NCBI RefSeq assembly: GCF_006443685.1
Contig: NZ_VFYP01000001.1
Coordinates: forward strand, 2,356,001 to 2,420,000
From: Rhizobium glycinendophyticum
GTDB lineage: Bacteria; Pseudomonadota; Alphaproteobacteria; Rhizobiales; Rhizobiaceae
Length of the DNA stretch: 64,000 nt
Direction: 5' to 3'
The notes below the pieces were generated by a model. It saw nothing but the letters and a program-made list of their open reading frames with translations, was not told the DNA's origin and did not search any database. Positions 45,558-56,144 of the stretch are shown here, one piece after another. Every line of letters starts with the position of its first letter. Position 1 is the first letter of the stretch. The translations under genes and the position numbers were made by a program.

Positions 45558-45588
45558 AGCGCGATTGGCCGACAGCCAGTCGCGCTTT
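45558..45588 (+). terminator. terminator of the chemoreceptor-cheW operon
   Basis: A 12-bp stem, AGCGCGATTGGC with GCCAGTCGCGCT, closes a 5-base loop and runs into TTT. It lies 58 bases past the cheW stop. Confidence 0.7.
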
Positions 45589-45641
45589 CGGCTGTGATTG
45601 ACGCTCACTATTTGGTTATTTTCACCGGCCGTTTTTTTGAT

Positions 45642-45666
45642 GGAACGGACGGCGCATCGTCACGTT
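45642..45666 (+). promoter_or_regulatory. EcfG-type general-stress promoter
   Basis: GGAAC (45642-45646) and CGTTT (45663-45667) lie 16 bases apart, an exact match to the GGAAC-N16/17-CGTT consensus of EcfG/RpoE2 sigma factors. The leader to the secreted-protein gene at 45722 would be about 50 nt. Confidence 0.7.
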
Positions 45667-45721
45667 TCTCCATGGCTTCCGACCAAGGGAAGTTTTTACA
45701 ACGAAAACAAGGAGAAACACC

Positions 45722-46078
45722 ATGAATTCTGCTGTAAAGCTCGCTCTCGCCGGTGCTATGTCCATTGCCCCGGCGACCGGCGCTGCCTTGGCTCAGGCGA
45801 CCACCCCCATGGTGGATTCGACCACGACCGGCTCGACGACTATGACCGAAGGCCTCACCATCGTGCAGATGAGCTCGCTCAATGACGAGAGCACGCGTGA
45901 GAAGTTCACCAAGATCGAGCGGCTTTCGAAGAGCGAGACGGCCATGGCAGAGGCGCAGGCCGAACTCCAGAACGATCCCACCCTGGTTGCCGCCCTCGAC
46001 GCGAAAAATGTCCAGCTTACCAATGTGGTCCTCGTCGAAACGGCCGCCAACGGTGGCAAGGTCGTCTACATCAAGTAA
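45722..46078 (+). CDS. small exported protein under stress promoter
   Basis: A 118-residue protein with a signal peptide (residues 1-25, ending GAALAQA), a Thr/Ser-rich segment and a mixed alpha-beta tail ending in GGKVVYIK. No domain is recognised. AAGGAG lies seven bases before ATG 45722. A hairpin terminator follows at 46104, so it forms its own unit. The promoter at 45642 suggests induction in the EcfG general stress response; the function is unknown. Confidence 0.7.
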   Translation: MNSAVKLALAGAMSIAPATGAALAQATTPMVDSTTTGSTTMTEGLTIVQMSSLNDESTREKFTKIERLSKSETAMAEAQAELQNDPTLVAALDAKNVQLTNVVLVETAANGGKVVYIK

Positions 46079-46103
46079 CAGACCGATTGCAGACCAAGCA
46101 AAG

Positions 46104-46133
46104 ACGCCCTGGAACTTCTGGTTCCAGGGCGTT
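46104..46133 (+). terminator. hairpin terminator after the exported-protein gene
   Basis: A 12-bp perfect stem ACGCCCTGGAAC/GTTCCAGGGCGT around TTCTG, followed by TTCTCC. The T-run is short, but the stem is strong and lies 25 bases past the stop. Confidence 0.65.
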
Positions 46134-46197
46134 CTCCATGAGTGCAGACGGTTTGAGTGCAGACGATCAATCGCCACGTTGACCGACAAGAAGTACC

Positions 46198-46683
46198 TTA
46201 GTTCGGCTTGCCATTCGCCCAGGTGACGTTCTGGTTGAACAAGGGCACGGTAGAAATCGACATCTTGGCCGATCCCTCCACCACCTGGCGGGAATGCGCC
46301 AGATAGATCAGCGTGTCATTCGTCTTGTCATAGATGCGATTGACGACCAGAGACTTCCAGATAATCGAGCGCCCCTCGCGAAACACCTCCTCGCCCTCTT
46401 CCGACAGATCGATCTTGCCGATCTCGATCGGACCCGTCTGGCGGCATGCGATGGAATTGTTGGACGGGTCCTCGAACCAGTTGCCCTTGCTCAGTCGATC
46501 GATGATCGAGCGGTCAAAATAGGTCACGTGGCAGGTGACGCCCTTCACCTCAGGATCCGTGACGGCCTCGACGACGATGTCATTGCCGACCCAGTCGACA
46601 CCGACCTTTCCGACGACTTCCGCAACAGCGGGGGCTGCGATGCCGGCGGCAAGGGCAGCGATGATGAACAGTCGACGAGACAT
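46198..46683 (-). CDS. creA: CreA-family exported protein
   Basis: A 161-residue protein with a signal peptide (residues 1-21, ending APAVAE) and the CreA domain, including VKGVTCHVTYFDR and NSIACRQTGPI with conserved cysteines, and VNRIYDKTNDTLIYLAHS. CreA is widespread, but its function is not known. The gene is alone on the minus strand. Confidence 0.88.
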   Translation of the reverse strand: MSRRLFIIAALAAGIAAPAVAEVVGKVGVDWVGNDIVVEAVTDPEVKGVTCHVTYFDRSIIDRLSKGNWFEDPSNNSIACRQTGPIEIGKIDLSEEGEEVFREGRSIIWKSLVVNRIYDKTNDTLIYLAHSRQVVEGSAKMSISTVPLFNQNVTWANGKPN

Positions 46684-46728
46684 GACCTCACTCCTTTGTG
46701 ATCGATAGCCTCTAGATAAGTCGCCGCA

Positions 46729-47373
46729 TCAGCCTTGCAAGGCAACAGCCGTTCGCTTTGGCTTGCGGGCAAACGAGCAGGCATCATAACCGCCGCGATG
46801 GATCCGGCCGGGATTGAGCGCGAGACGACTCGCGAGATCGATTAGACCCGTCGCCCCCGCTTCCGCCGCCATGGCCAGACAGGCCTCTGCGCAGATTCGC
46901 GCGTCTTCCGCAGCGTTATGGTGCTGGAACGAGAGCCCAAGATGCGCCGCCAGCACGTTTAGTCGGTGTGAACCGAGGTCCGGCCAGTGACGCTGGGCGA
47001 GCTTGACGCTGCACAGATAGGAGAATTCCGGATAGGCCATTCCATAGAGATCGAGACTGGCGCGGATCACCGAAAAGTCGAAGGCGGCGTTGTGGGCGAC
47101 CAGCGTTGCGCCTTCGAAATCATCGAAGAACTCCGCCATCACGTCGGGAAATTCCGGCGCGAAGGCGACGTGTTCGGGCCTGATGCCGTGGATAGCCGTG
47201 TTGAACGGCGAAAATCTGTTGCCCGGCGGCCGGATGAGCCGCTCCTCGACCCGCACCACCAAGCCGTTCTCAATAAAGGCGAGGCCGATGGAGCAGGCAC
47301 TTGCGCGCGCCTCCGTGGCAGTTTCGAAATCGATGGCGATCGCACGCTCGGCGAGAGGTGTCGTGGTGAACAT
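46729..47373 (-). CDS. DnaQ-like 3'-5' exonuclease
   Basis: A 214-residue exonuclease of the DEDDh family. Exo I is AIDFETATEA near residue 12, exo II is LVAHNAAFDFSVI near residue 95, and exo III is HHNAAEDARICAE near residue 160. The C-terminus is basic. It is similar to the epsilon subunit of DNA polymerase III but shorter, so a separate repair or RNA/DNA trimming role is likely. ATG 47373 is the first credible start; the open frame goes to 47502. Confidence 0.82.
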   Translation of the reverse strand: MFTTTPLAERAIAIDFETATEARASACSIGLAFIENGLVVRVEERLIRPPGNRFSPFNTAIHGIRPEHVAFAPEFPDVMAEFFDDFEGATLVAHNAAFDFSVIRASLDLYGMAYPEFSYLCSVKLAQRHWPDLGSHRLNVLAAHLGLSFQHHNAAEDARICAEACLAMAAEAGATGLIDLASRLALNPGRIHRGGYDACSFARKPKRTAVALQG

Positions 47374-47461
47374 GCAACGGGCATAGACCGACGAGAAGAT
47401 TCGAGCAACCGCTCCGACCACAACCCTTGACAGGCAGGCGATCTGCCAGCAGCTTTGGCGC

Positions 47462-47545
47462 ATGACGTTTGCACGATCGGCCCTTCTCGTGACCATGCTC
47501 ACCGTCGTCCTGTTTCAGGGCGCTGGGCGTGTCTTTATGGCCTGA
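47462..47545 (+). CDS. possible 27-residue hydrophobic leader peptide
   Basis: ATG 47462 opens 27 codons with a basic start, a hydrophobic core (ALLVTMLTVVLF) and a TGA stop. It lies 87 bases before an acetyltransferase gene, and the stretch between contains hairpins (CCCCGGC/GCCGGGG at 47562-47589 and an alternative CAACCC/GGGTTG). No good ribosome site precedes it, so translation is uncertain. Confidence 0.2.
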   Translation: MTFARSALLVTMLTVVLFQGAGRVFMA

Positions 47546-47632
47546 TCGGCCGCAAGTCATTCCCCGGCAACCCTGCGAGACAGCCGGGGTTGCAGGACAA
47601 ACCGGCTCTCTCCACCGATCGAGAAAGAGCCT

Positions 47633-48172
47633 ATGCCTCAACTTCACAGTCTTCCCCCTGTTTCCTCCGCAGTAGCGTGGCCTCAGGGACTGGTCATCAG
47701 ACCTGCCACGCCCGCAGACGCTCAGCAGATTGCGGATTTTCACAATCTACCCGGCTACCGCGCCGGCACCCTGCGTCTGCCTTATCAATCGGCTGAGGAG
47801 GTCCGCAGATTCCTTGAACAGCCGCGCGGTGACGGGATCTTTATGGTCGCGGTGATGGATGAAATGGTGGTCGGGGATATTGGCCTTGTCCGCGCCAATG
47901 GACGCCGTAGTCACACGGCCACCGTCGGGATGGGTGTCCACGACGCCTACCAGCGCCGCGGCATCGGCCGCGCCCTGCTCGGCGAAATCGTCGCGATATC
48001 CGACGAATGGCTCAACCTGCATCGGTTGGAGCTAACGGTCTTCTGCGACAACCACGCGGCCGTGACCCTTTACCAGTCCTTCGGATTTGAAACGGAAGGT
48101 GTACACCGGGCCTATGCCTTTCGCGCCGGCGCCTATGCCGATGTCTTCGGCATGGCGCGGTTGCGCAAGTGA
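47633..48172 (+). CDS. GNAT-family N-acetyltransferase
   Basis: A 179-residue acetyltransferase. The acetyl-CoA-binding signature is YQRRGIGRALLGEI around residues 103-116, preceded by VGMGVHDA, and NHAAVTLYQSFGF follows. It resembles the PhnO/Aac-type and L-amino acid acetyltransferases; the substrate is unknown. A hairpin GGCTCT/AGAGCC (47613-47629) overlaps the ribosome-site region just before ATG 47633, and a possible leader peptide lies upstream. Confidence 0.85.
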   Translation: MPQLHSLPPVSSAVAWPQGLVIRPATPADAQQIADFHNLPGYRAGTLRLPYQSAEEVRRFLEQPRGDGIFMVAVMDEMVVGDIGLVRANGRRSHTATVGMGVHDAYQRRGIGRALLGEIVAISDEWLNLHRLELTVFCDNHAAVTLYQSFGFETEGVHRAYAFRAGAYADVFGMARLRK

Positions 48173-48273
48173 AGCCATTGAGGGCGTCTGGCGTCATTGT
48201 GCCGGCGCCTTCACCATCTCCCGCCTTTTCAGCCCGGCCCCCTGTACTTTTGCGGAGGTTCCGGGTAGGAACG

Positions 48274-48309
48274 GCGCCAACATACCCGCACTCGGCGGGC
48301 GCGGCGCCT
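48274..48309 (+). promoter_or_regulatory. structured leader before the DEAD-box helicase
   Basis: GGCGCC (48274-48279) pairs with GGCGCC (48304-48309), enclosing a CCCGC/GCGGG hairpin (48286-48300). A GTTCC/GGAAC stem lies just upstream (48259-48273). The structure sits 37 bases before the start codon and may act as a cold- or helicase-sensitive control element. Confidence 0.35.
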
Positions 48310-48346
48310 GTGCCCGCACCATCCATCACTTTCGAAAGACAAATGC

Positions 48347-50440
48347 ATGACGAATTTTGACGCCATCGTCCCGGCGATTGCCGAGGCCTTGCGCAAGCGT
48401 GGCTATGAAACCCTGACCCCCGTTCAGGAAGCCATGATCGACCCCGAGCTGCTGGGCCGTGACGCACTCGTGTCCGCCCAGACCGGGTCTGGCAAGACGG
48501 TGGCCTTCGGTCTCGCCATGGCACCCACCCTTCTGGAGGGCGAAGCACGCTTCGGCCGCGCCGGAAAGCCGCTGGCCCTCGCAATTGCCCCCACCCGTGA
48601 ACTGGCCATGCAGGTCCAGCGCGAACTGGAATGGCTTTACGCGGAAACCGGCGCCATCATCGGCTCCTGCGTCGGCGGCATGGACATCCGCAACGAGCGG
48701 CGCGCGCTAGAACGCGGTGCCCATATCATCGTCGGCACCCCGGGCCGGCTACGTGACCATATCACCCGCCGCGCACTGGATCTGTCTGAACTGAAGGTCG
48801 TCGTGCTCGACGAGGCCGACGAGATGCTCGATCTCGGTTTCCGCGAAGACCTGGAATTCATTCTTGAAGAATCGCCAGACGATCGCCGTACCATGATGTT
48901 CTCGGCCACCGTGTCGCGTTCCATCGCCGATCTCGCCAAGAGCTACCAGCGCGATGCCCGCCGCATCGAAACGGTGTCGGAAACGAAGCAGCACGTCGAC
49001 ATTGAATATCGTGCGCTGATGGTCGCCAATCCCGACCGCGAAAACGCCATCATCAATGTTCTGCGCTTCTATGAGGCGCGCAATGCCATCGTGTTCTGCT
49101 CGACCCGGGCAGCCGTCAATCACCTCACCGCCCGCCTGCACAATCGCGGCTTCTCGGTCGTGGCACTGTCAGGCGAACTGTCGCAGAACGAGCGCACCCA
49201 CGCGCTGCAGGCCATGCGCGACGGCCGCGCCCGCGTTTGCATCGCAACCGACGTCGCCGCCCGAGGCATCGACTTGCCAGGCCTCGAACTCGTCATCCAC
49301 GCAGACCTGCCGACCAATTCGGAAACCCTTCTACACCGCTCTGGCCGCACCGGCCGCGCCGGCAACAAGGGCGTCTCCGCCCTCATCGTGCCGAACAGCG
49401 CCCGCCGCAAGGCCGAGCGTCTGCTCGGTGGCGCCAATGTCCGTCCGACCTGGGCACTTCCGCCCTCGGCCGACGAAGTCATGGCCCGCGACGACGAAAG
49501 GCTGATGGCTGATCCGTCGCTGACACAGCCGATCGGCGAAGACGAAAGCGCCATGGTCGCGACCCTGCTCGAAACCCATGGAGCCGAACAGGTCGCCGCC
49601 GCTTTCCTGCGCCTGCAGCGTGGCAATCGATCGGCCCCGGAAGATCTCATTCCCGTCAACCCCGAAGCCGTGCGCAAGCAGCGCGAGCCGGACTATGCAA
49701 ACCCGTCCAGCGCCGCCACCAAGCCGCGCAGCGAGTTCGGCCCAAGCGTCTGGTTCTCGGTGTCGGTCGGTCGTCGCCAGAACGCCGAGCCGCGCTGGCT
49801 GATCCCGATGCTCTGCCGCAACGGCAACATCACCAAGAACGAAATCGGCGCGATCAAGATGCAGCAGGAGGAGACCTTTATCGAGATCTCCGAAAGCGGC
49901 CTCGACACCTTCGTCGCAGCTCTTGGCCCCAATGCCGCGCTTGAGCGCGGCATCACCGTGCAGCGCTTGCCGGGCATGCCGAATTTCAACGCCGCTCCGA
50001 AAGAACGTCCCGCCCGCCCGCCACGCGAAGAAGGGGAACGTCATCCCAACGCCGAAAAGAAGCCCTTCGGCGAGAAGAAGGCCTATGGTGATAAGAAGCC
50101 ATATGGCGACAAAAAGTCCTTTGGCGACAAGAAGCCCTACGGTGACAAGCCGGCCTACGGTGACAAGAAGCCCTATGCCCGCAAGGACGAGGCCCCGGCC
50201 CGCGCACCGCGCGACTCGATGGCCGCAACCGACGCTGAAGTCTGGGGCGATGCCCCCGCCAAGCCTGCCTTCAAGAAGCCGAAGGGTGCCTCCAACGCCT
50301 GGGAGAAGTCGGCCAAGCCCGATTGGGCTGGCAAGCCGAAGGGTGACAAGCCTGCTTACGCTGGTAAGCCCAAGGGCAAGTTCGATGACCGCGGTGGTAC
50401 AGGCGGACAGAAGAAGAAGACTTTCAAGCCCAAGGGTTGA
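48347..50440 (+). CDS. DEAD-box RNA helicase (DeaD/CsdA type)
   Basis: A 697-residue ATP-dependent RNA helicase for ribosome assembly, RNA decay or cold growth. The motifs are TPVQEAM (Q motif), AQTGSGKT at 44-51, PTRELAMQ, DEADEM near 157, SAT and HRSGRTGRAG. A DbpA/CsdA-like RNA-binding domain (about residues 455-555) follows. The last 140 residues are Lys/Gly/Pro-rich, with a run of KKPYGDKKP-type repeats that probably bind RNA. Its length and tail match rhizobial cold-shock helicases. Confidence 0.9.
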   Translation: MTNFDAIVPAIAEALRKRGYETLTPVQEAMIDPELLGRDALVSAQTGSGKTVAFGLAMAPTLLEGEARFGRAGKPLALAIAPTRELAMQVQRELEWLYAETGAIIGSCVGGMDIRNERRALERGAHIIVGTPGRLRDHITRRALDLSELKVVVLDEADEMLDLGFREDLEFILEESPDDRRTMMFSATVSRSIADLAKSYQRDARRIETVSETKQHVDIEYRALMVANPDRENAIINVLRFYEARNAIVFCSTRAAVNHLTARLHNRGFSVVALSGELSQNERTHALQAMRDGRARVCIATDVAARGIDLPGLELVIHADLPTNSETLLHRSGRTGRAGNKGVSALIVPNSARRKAERLLGGANVRPTWALPPSADEVMARDDERLMADPSLTQPIGEDESAMVATLLETHGAEQVAAAFLRLQRGNRSAPEDLIPVNPEAVRKQREPDYANPSSAATKPRSEFGPSVWFSVSVGRRQNAEPRWLIPMLCRNGNITKNEIGAIKMQQEETFIEISESGLDTFVAALGPNAALERGITVQRLPGMPNFNAAPKERPARPPREEGERHPNAEKKPFGEKKAYGDKKPYGDKKSFGDKKPYGDKPAYGDKKPYARKDEAPARAPRDSMAATDAEVWGDAPAKPAFKKPKGASNAWEKSAKPDWAGKPKGDKPAYAGKPKGKFDDRGGTGGQKKKTFKPKG

Positions 50441-50473
50441 CCGGTAAGCCGGCAGCATCGCCGGGCAAGAGAA

Positions 50474-50492
50474 GGCCGGCCCCGAGCCGGCC
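50474..50492 (+). terminator. hairpin after the DEAD-box gene
   Basis: GGCCGGC pairs with GCCGGCC around CCCGA, 33 bases past the stop. No T-run follows, so it is a weak terminator candidate. Confidence 0.4.
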
Positions 50493-50599
50493 ATCATCTG
50501 TCTCGCCGCTGATCTCGACAGTCGGCACAGTTTAGTCAGTCTCTGATGGAACAACATCTTTCCCTCCCGCATTGTCGGCGGGCAGGGCAAGGTGGAACA

Positions 50600-51469
50600 A
50601 TGGCTTCGACACAGACACGGCAGACGACACGCACGGACGTCGACGCTTTTCTGAGGGGCATTGCCCGCGGCTTTGCCGGCGCGCTGCTCTTTTCGATTCC
50701 GATGTTGATGACGATGGAGATGTGGTTCCTCGGCTTTTACATGTCGCGGGAACGGCTGCTGCTCCTCTTGATCCTCAACATGCCGCTGCTTTTGGTACTC
50801 TCTCACCGCATCGGCTTCGAACATACCGCCACCTGGACGCAATCCGCCCGTGACGCGATCGTCGCCTATGGCATGGGCATTATCGCGAGCGCCGCGATCC
50901 TCGTCCTGCTCGGGGTCGTCACCATCGACATGCCGCCGGACCAGTGGATCGGCATGGTCGCGGTCCAGGCCGTGCCCGCGAGCATCGGCGCCATGCTCGG
51001 CCGCAGCCAGCTCAGCATGTCCGATGACGACGACGAGGATGGCGACAATGAAGACGAGCGGGAGGAAAAGCCCGGCACGAGTTACGCCACCGAACTGTTC
51101 ATGATGGCCGTCGGCGCGCTGTTTCTCTCCCTGAATCTCGCCCCGACCGAAGAGATGATCCTGCTCGCCTACAAGATGACGCCCTGGCATGCTCTGGCGC
51201 TCGCGGTGATTTCCATCCTGCTGATGCACGGTTTCGTCTATGCGCTCGCCTTCCGCGGAAGCCATTCCCTTCAGCAGGACGAGCCGCGTTGGCACGCCTT
51301 CATCCGCTTTACCCTGCCCGGCTACGTGGTTGCCCTCGCCGTCAGCCTTTATGCCCTCTGGACTTTCGAGCGGCTCGACGGAATGGCTGCCATCGAGGCC
51401 CTGCTGGTCGTGATCGTGCTGGCTTTTCCCGCTGCCGTCGGCGCGGCCGCAGCCCGGCTGATATTGTGA
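50600..51469 (+). CDS. TIGR02587-family integral membrane protein
   Basis: A 289-residue protein with about seven membrane helices and an acidic cytosolic loop (DDDDEDGDNEDEREE) in the middle. The pattern matches TIGR02587, a family of unknown function found with TIGR02588, whose gene follows by 10 bases. GGTGG lies upstream of ATG 50600; the open frame to 50546 is not needed. No catalytic motif is visible. Confidence 0.75.
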   Translation: MASTQTRQTTRTDVDAFLRGIARGFAGALLFSIPMLMTMEMWFLGFYMSRERLLLLLILNMPLLLVLSHRIGFEHTATWTQSARDAIVAYGMGIIASAAILVLLGVVTIDMPPDQWIGMVAVQAVPASIGAMLGRSQLSMSDDDDEDGDNEDEREEKPGTSYATELFMMAVGALFLSLNLAPTEEMILLAYKMTPWHALALAVISILLMHGFVYALAFRGSHSLQQDEPRWHAFIRFTLPGYVVALAVSLYALWTFERLDGMAAIEALLVVIVLAFPAAVGAAAARLIL

Positions 51470-51479
51470 GGTCCCCGTC

Positions 51480-51884
51480 ATGAGTTCAAATCCCAACAAT
51501 ATCGAACAGCTGCGGCCCCACTGGATTGAATGGCTGACCGGCCTTGTCTCGCTCGCCGCCATCTGCGCCGTCATCGGCTGGCTCGCCGTGGATATCTGGA
51601 CGACGGACGATCGCCAGCCAGAACTGGTCGCGCGCGTCGTCTCGGCGGAAAAGGTCGCGACTGGCTTCCAGGTCGTCTTCGAACTGCGCAACAGGGCAAC
51701 ACTCGCGGCGGCGGGCGTCGAAGTCCGCGCGCAACTGTCGCAACAGGCCCGTCTCGTTGAGGAAGCGGAAGTGACCTTTGACTATGTCGCTGCAGGCTCC
51801 ACTGCACGCGGCGCAGTCATCTTCGAAAACGACCCCGCTCGCCTCGCGCTCAGCATCCGGGCCGTCGGTTTCACCGAGCCATAG
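51480..51884 (+). CDS. TIGR02588-family protein
   Basis: A 134-residue protein with one membrane helix (LVSLAAICAVIGWLAVDIW) and a beta-rich outer domain (about residues 45-134) resembling an immunoglobulin-like fold. It pairs with the TIGR02587 gene 10 bases upstream and is probably co-translated. The function is unknown. The 246-base gap downstream is AT-rich, with no clear terminator. Confidence 0.75.
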   Translation: MSSNPNNIEQLRPHWIEWLTGLVSLAAICAVIGWLAVDIWTTDDRQPELVARVVSAEKVATGFQVVFELRNRATLAAAGVEVRAQLSQQARLVEEAEVTFDYVAAGSTARGAVIFENDPARLALSIRAVGFTEP

Positions 51885-52130
51885 AGGTAACAGACCGAAA
51901 TTGGCAACAACGCAATCTTAAGTTACACCTTCATGGAAACTTAATTTTTGAAGGGTTACAAATACTACACGCTTGAAGTGCATCAAGGCGCACACAGCGA
52001 CAGTAAGGTAGAATAAAGCTTCGCCCGCTGACAGACACTGCATGCGAATGTCGCCCTCGAACGTCGGCAGACTTCTTTCAGCATGAACTCAATCTGACGC
52101 GAACACTTTAAGAGAACTGGGCAGAATCCG

Positions 52131-52988
52131 ATGCTGAAGCAACAGATTGAATCCTGGGTCATCCGCGACATCGGCTTGACGGAGTTCGACAATTGGGCGC
52201 CGGTCATCCGGTTCGGCACACGGCTCTCCATCCGCACCTCGATCATCGCCTGCCTCATGGTCGCAGGCCTGTTGATCGTCCTATGGTCGCTCGGCATCCT
52301 GCGCAATCCGCTGATCCATGATCTGATCATCGGCTGCGGCATTTCCATCATCGTCGCCTATAGCCTGACCATGCTCTCGTCCATGTATATGGGTTATGCG
52401 GTCATTCACCTCGCCCGCACGCGGCGCGAATTCCAGCACCAGAGCCGTCACGACATGCTCTCGGGCCTCCTCAACCGCCGCGCCTTCATTGCTGACATTT
52501 CGAAAGTGGAGCACGGACATCTGCTCATCCTCGATATCGACCGCTTCAAGCAGGTCAACGATCGCTACGGCCATCTGGCGGGTGATGATGTCATCGTCGC
52601 GGTCGCACACACGCTGCGCGAACACATCAAGGAGCCGCATCTTGCAGCCCGCGTCGGAGGCGAGGAATTTGCAGTGCTGTTTTGCGATCTCGACCACGGC
52701 GAGATGATGCAGACCGCCGAAAAGCTGCGCCGCGCCGTCGCCGCCCGTCCGATCGACAGCATACAGCAGACGATCTCGGTCACCGTCTCCGGCGGCATTG
52801 CCGATTTCTCGCCGACCCGCGACTTCTCGGCCGTCTACGCCGCCGCCGACCACGCCCTGTATCTCGCCAAGAGCGCCGGCCGAAACCGCCTCTATCACGA
52901 ACGCGACGCCACCCGCAGCATGCCCTCCGACCAGCCGATCTACGGCGCCATTCTCGACCACGCCGACGCAACGTTTACTGCTGCGTGA
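52131..52988 (+). CDS. diguanylate cyclase (GGDEF protein)
   Basis: A 285-residue enzyme that makes cyclic di-GMP. Two N-terminal membrane helices (about residues 40-90) precede a GGDEF domain with the active motif GGEEF (RVGGEEFAVLF) and DIDRFKQVNDRYGH. No sensor domain is visible beyond the membrane part. It is convergent with ligA, four bases from its stop. No EAL domain is present, in contrast to the gene at 4909. Confidence 0.9.
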   Translation: MLKQQIESWVIRDIGLTEFDNWAPVIRFGTRLSIRTSIIACLMVAGLLIVLWSLGILRNPLIHDLIIGCGISIIVAYSLTMLSSMYMGYAVIHLARTRREFQHQSRHDMLSGLLNRRAFIADISKVEHGHLLILDIDRFKQVNDRYGHLAGDDVIVAVAHTLREHIKEPHLAARVGGEEFAVLFCDLDHGEMMQTAEKLRRAVAARPIDSIQQTISVTVSGGIADFSPTRDFSAVYAAADHALYLAKSAGRNRLYHERDATRSMPSDQPIYGAILDHADATFTAA

Positions 52989-52992
52989 GCGA

Positions 52993-55203
<2,211 letters not shown>

Positions 55204-55249
55204 TTAATCGAAATTCCCGGAATGAAAAGCCGTCTCAACCACTCTCTCC

Positions 55250-56071
55250 TCAATCCTTCAGGCTCTTCAAATCCACCCGTGCGGTGAGCGGCAGATGATC
55301 AGACGCCATCCGCGCCAGGGGCGTGTCATGCACGGTGATATCGGTGATCAGTCCCGTGCGATTGGCCAAGATACGGTCGAGAGACAGGACGGGCAACCGA
55401 GCGGGGAAGCTGGGGATCGGCGGCGGTAGCGGCCCGAACACCGGCTCCAGCCGGGTGAGTGCCGAACCCGGCCCCAGCCGCCATTCGTTGAAGTCCCCCA
55501 TCAGCAGCGTCGGCCGCTCGCTGCGAGACTGCAGGATGTCGAGAATGAAATCCGCCTGCTGCCGTCTGGCCCAGCGCATCAGGCCGAGATGGGCCGCTAT
55601 CACCCTCAGGCCCGATCGGCCTTCCCGCCCCTGCAATTCGATTTCCGCTACCAGCGCCCCACGTGGCTCAAGCCCCGGCAGCGACACCTGGTGCACGTCT
55701 TCGACTATCCCCTCGCGAAACAAGAGCACATTGCCACACCATCCATGCGACTTTGCCCCGCTCATCACCGGAACCGGCAGCAAGCCCGTCTCCAGCCGCA
55801 ACCGGTTGAGATCGAGCAGGCCCGACCGCTCGCCAAAGCGCTGGTCAGCTTCTTGCAGCGCGATCACGTCTGGCCGCATTTCCTGGATCACATCGATGAT
55901 CCGCCCCGGGTCGAAACGCCCGTCGGTGCCGACACATTTATGCACGTTGTAGGAAGCGACCGTCATGACCCCGTCGCCGGGTTGGCCCGTGGCAGCACCC
56001 TCCGGACGTTGGCGCCGGTTGCGCAAGGAGGTCATCATCGTACGCGCCAGGCTCGGTCTGCTCGTCTTCAT
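55250..56071 (-). CDS. endonuclease/exonuclease/phosphatase family protein (YbhP-like)
   Basis: A 273-residue EEP-fold hydrolase. Catalytic motifs are SYNVHKC, LQEAD, GDFNEWR and SDHLPLT. In E. coli the related ybhP lies beside cardiolipin synthase clsB, and here a cardiolipin synthase gene is directly upstream, so a link to phospholipid metabolism is plausible. An internal start at residue 36 (VMTVASYN) is possible. No signal peptide is obvious. Confidence 0.8.
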   Translation of the reverse strand: MKTSRPSLARTMMTSLRNRRQRPEGAATGQPGDGVMTVASYNVHKCVGTDGRFDPGRIIDVIQEMRPDVIALQEADQRFGERSGLLDLNRLRLETGLLPVPVMSGAKSHGWCGNVLLFREGIVEDVHQVSLPGLEPRGALVAEIELQGREGRSGLRVIAAHLGLMRWARRQQADFILDILQSRSERPTLLMGDFNEWRLGPGSALTRLEPVFGPLPPPIPSFPARLPVLSLDRILANRTGLITDITVHDTPLARMASDHLPLTARVDLKSLKD

Positions 56072-56144
56072 GGAACCTCGTCAGTTGCGCGTCGTCAGAC
56101 GCAAGGCTTGAAGTCTCACGCAGCCGCCCGAAAGCGGCGCTTCT

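Noticed and set aside
48269..48290. GGAAC before the DEAD-box gene as an EcfG -35
   Set aside because: No CGTT follows at 16 or 17 bases, and the bases form a hairpin instead.
50558..50585. GGAAC before the TIGR02587 gene as an EcfG -35
   Set aside because: The bases at the right distance are GCATT, not CGTT.
49331..51691. A 786-codon minus-strand frame across the DEAD-box gene and the TIGR02587 gene
   Set aside because: It spans two well-supported genes and their gap, and its translation is low-complexity, so it is a shadow frame.
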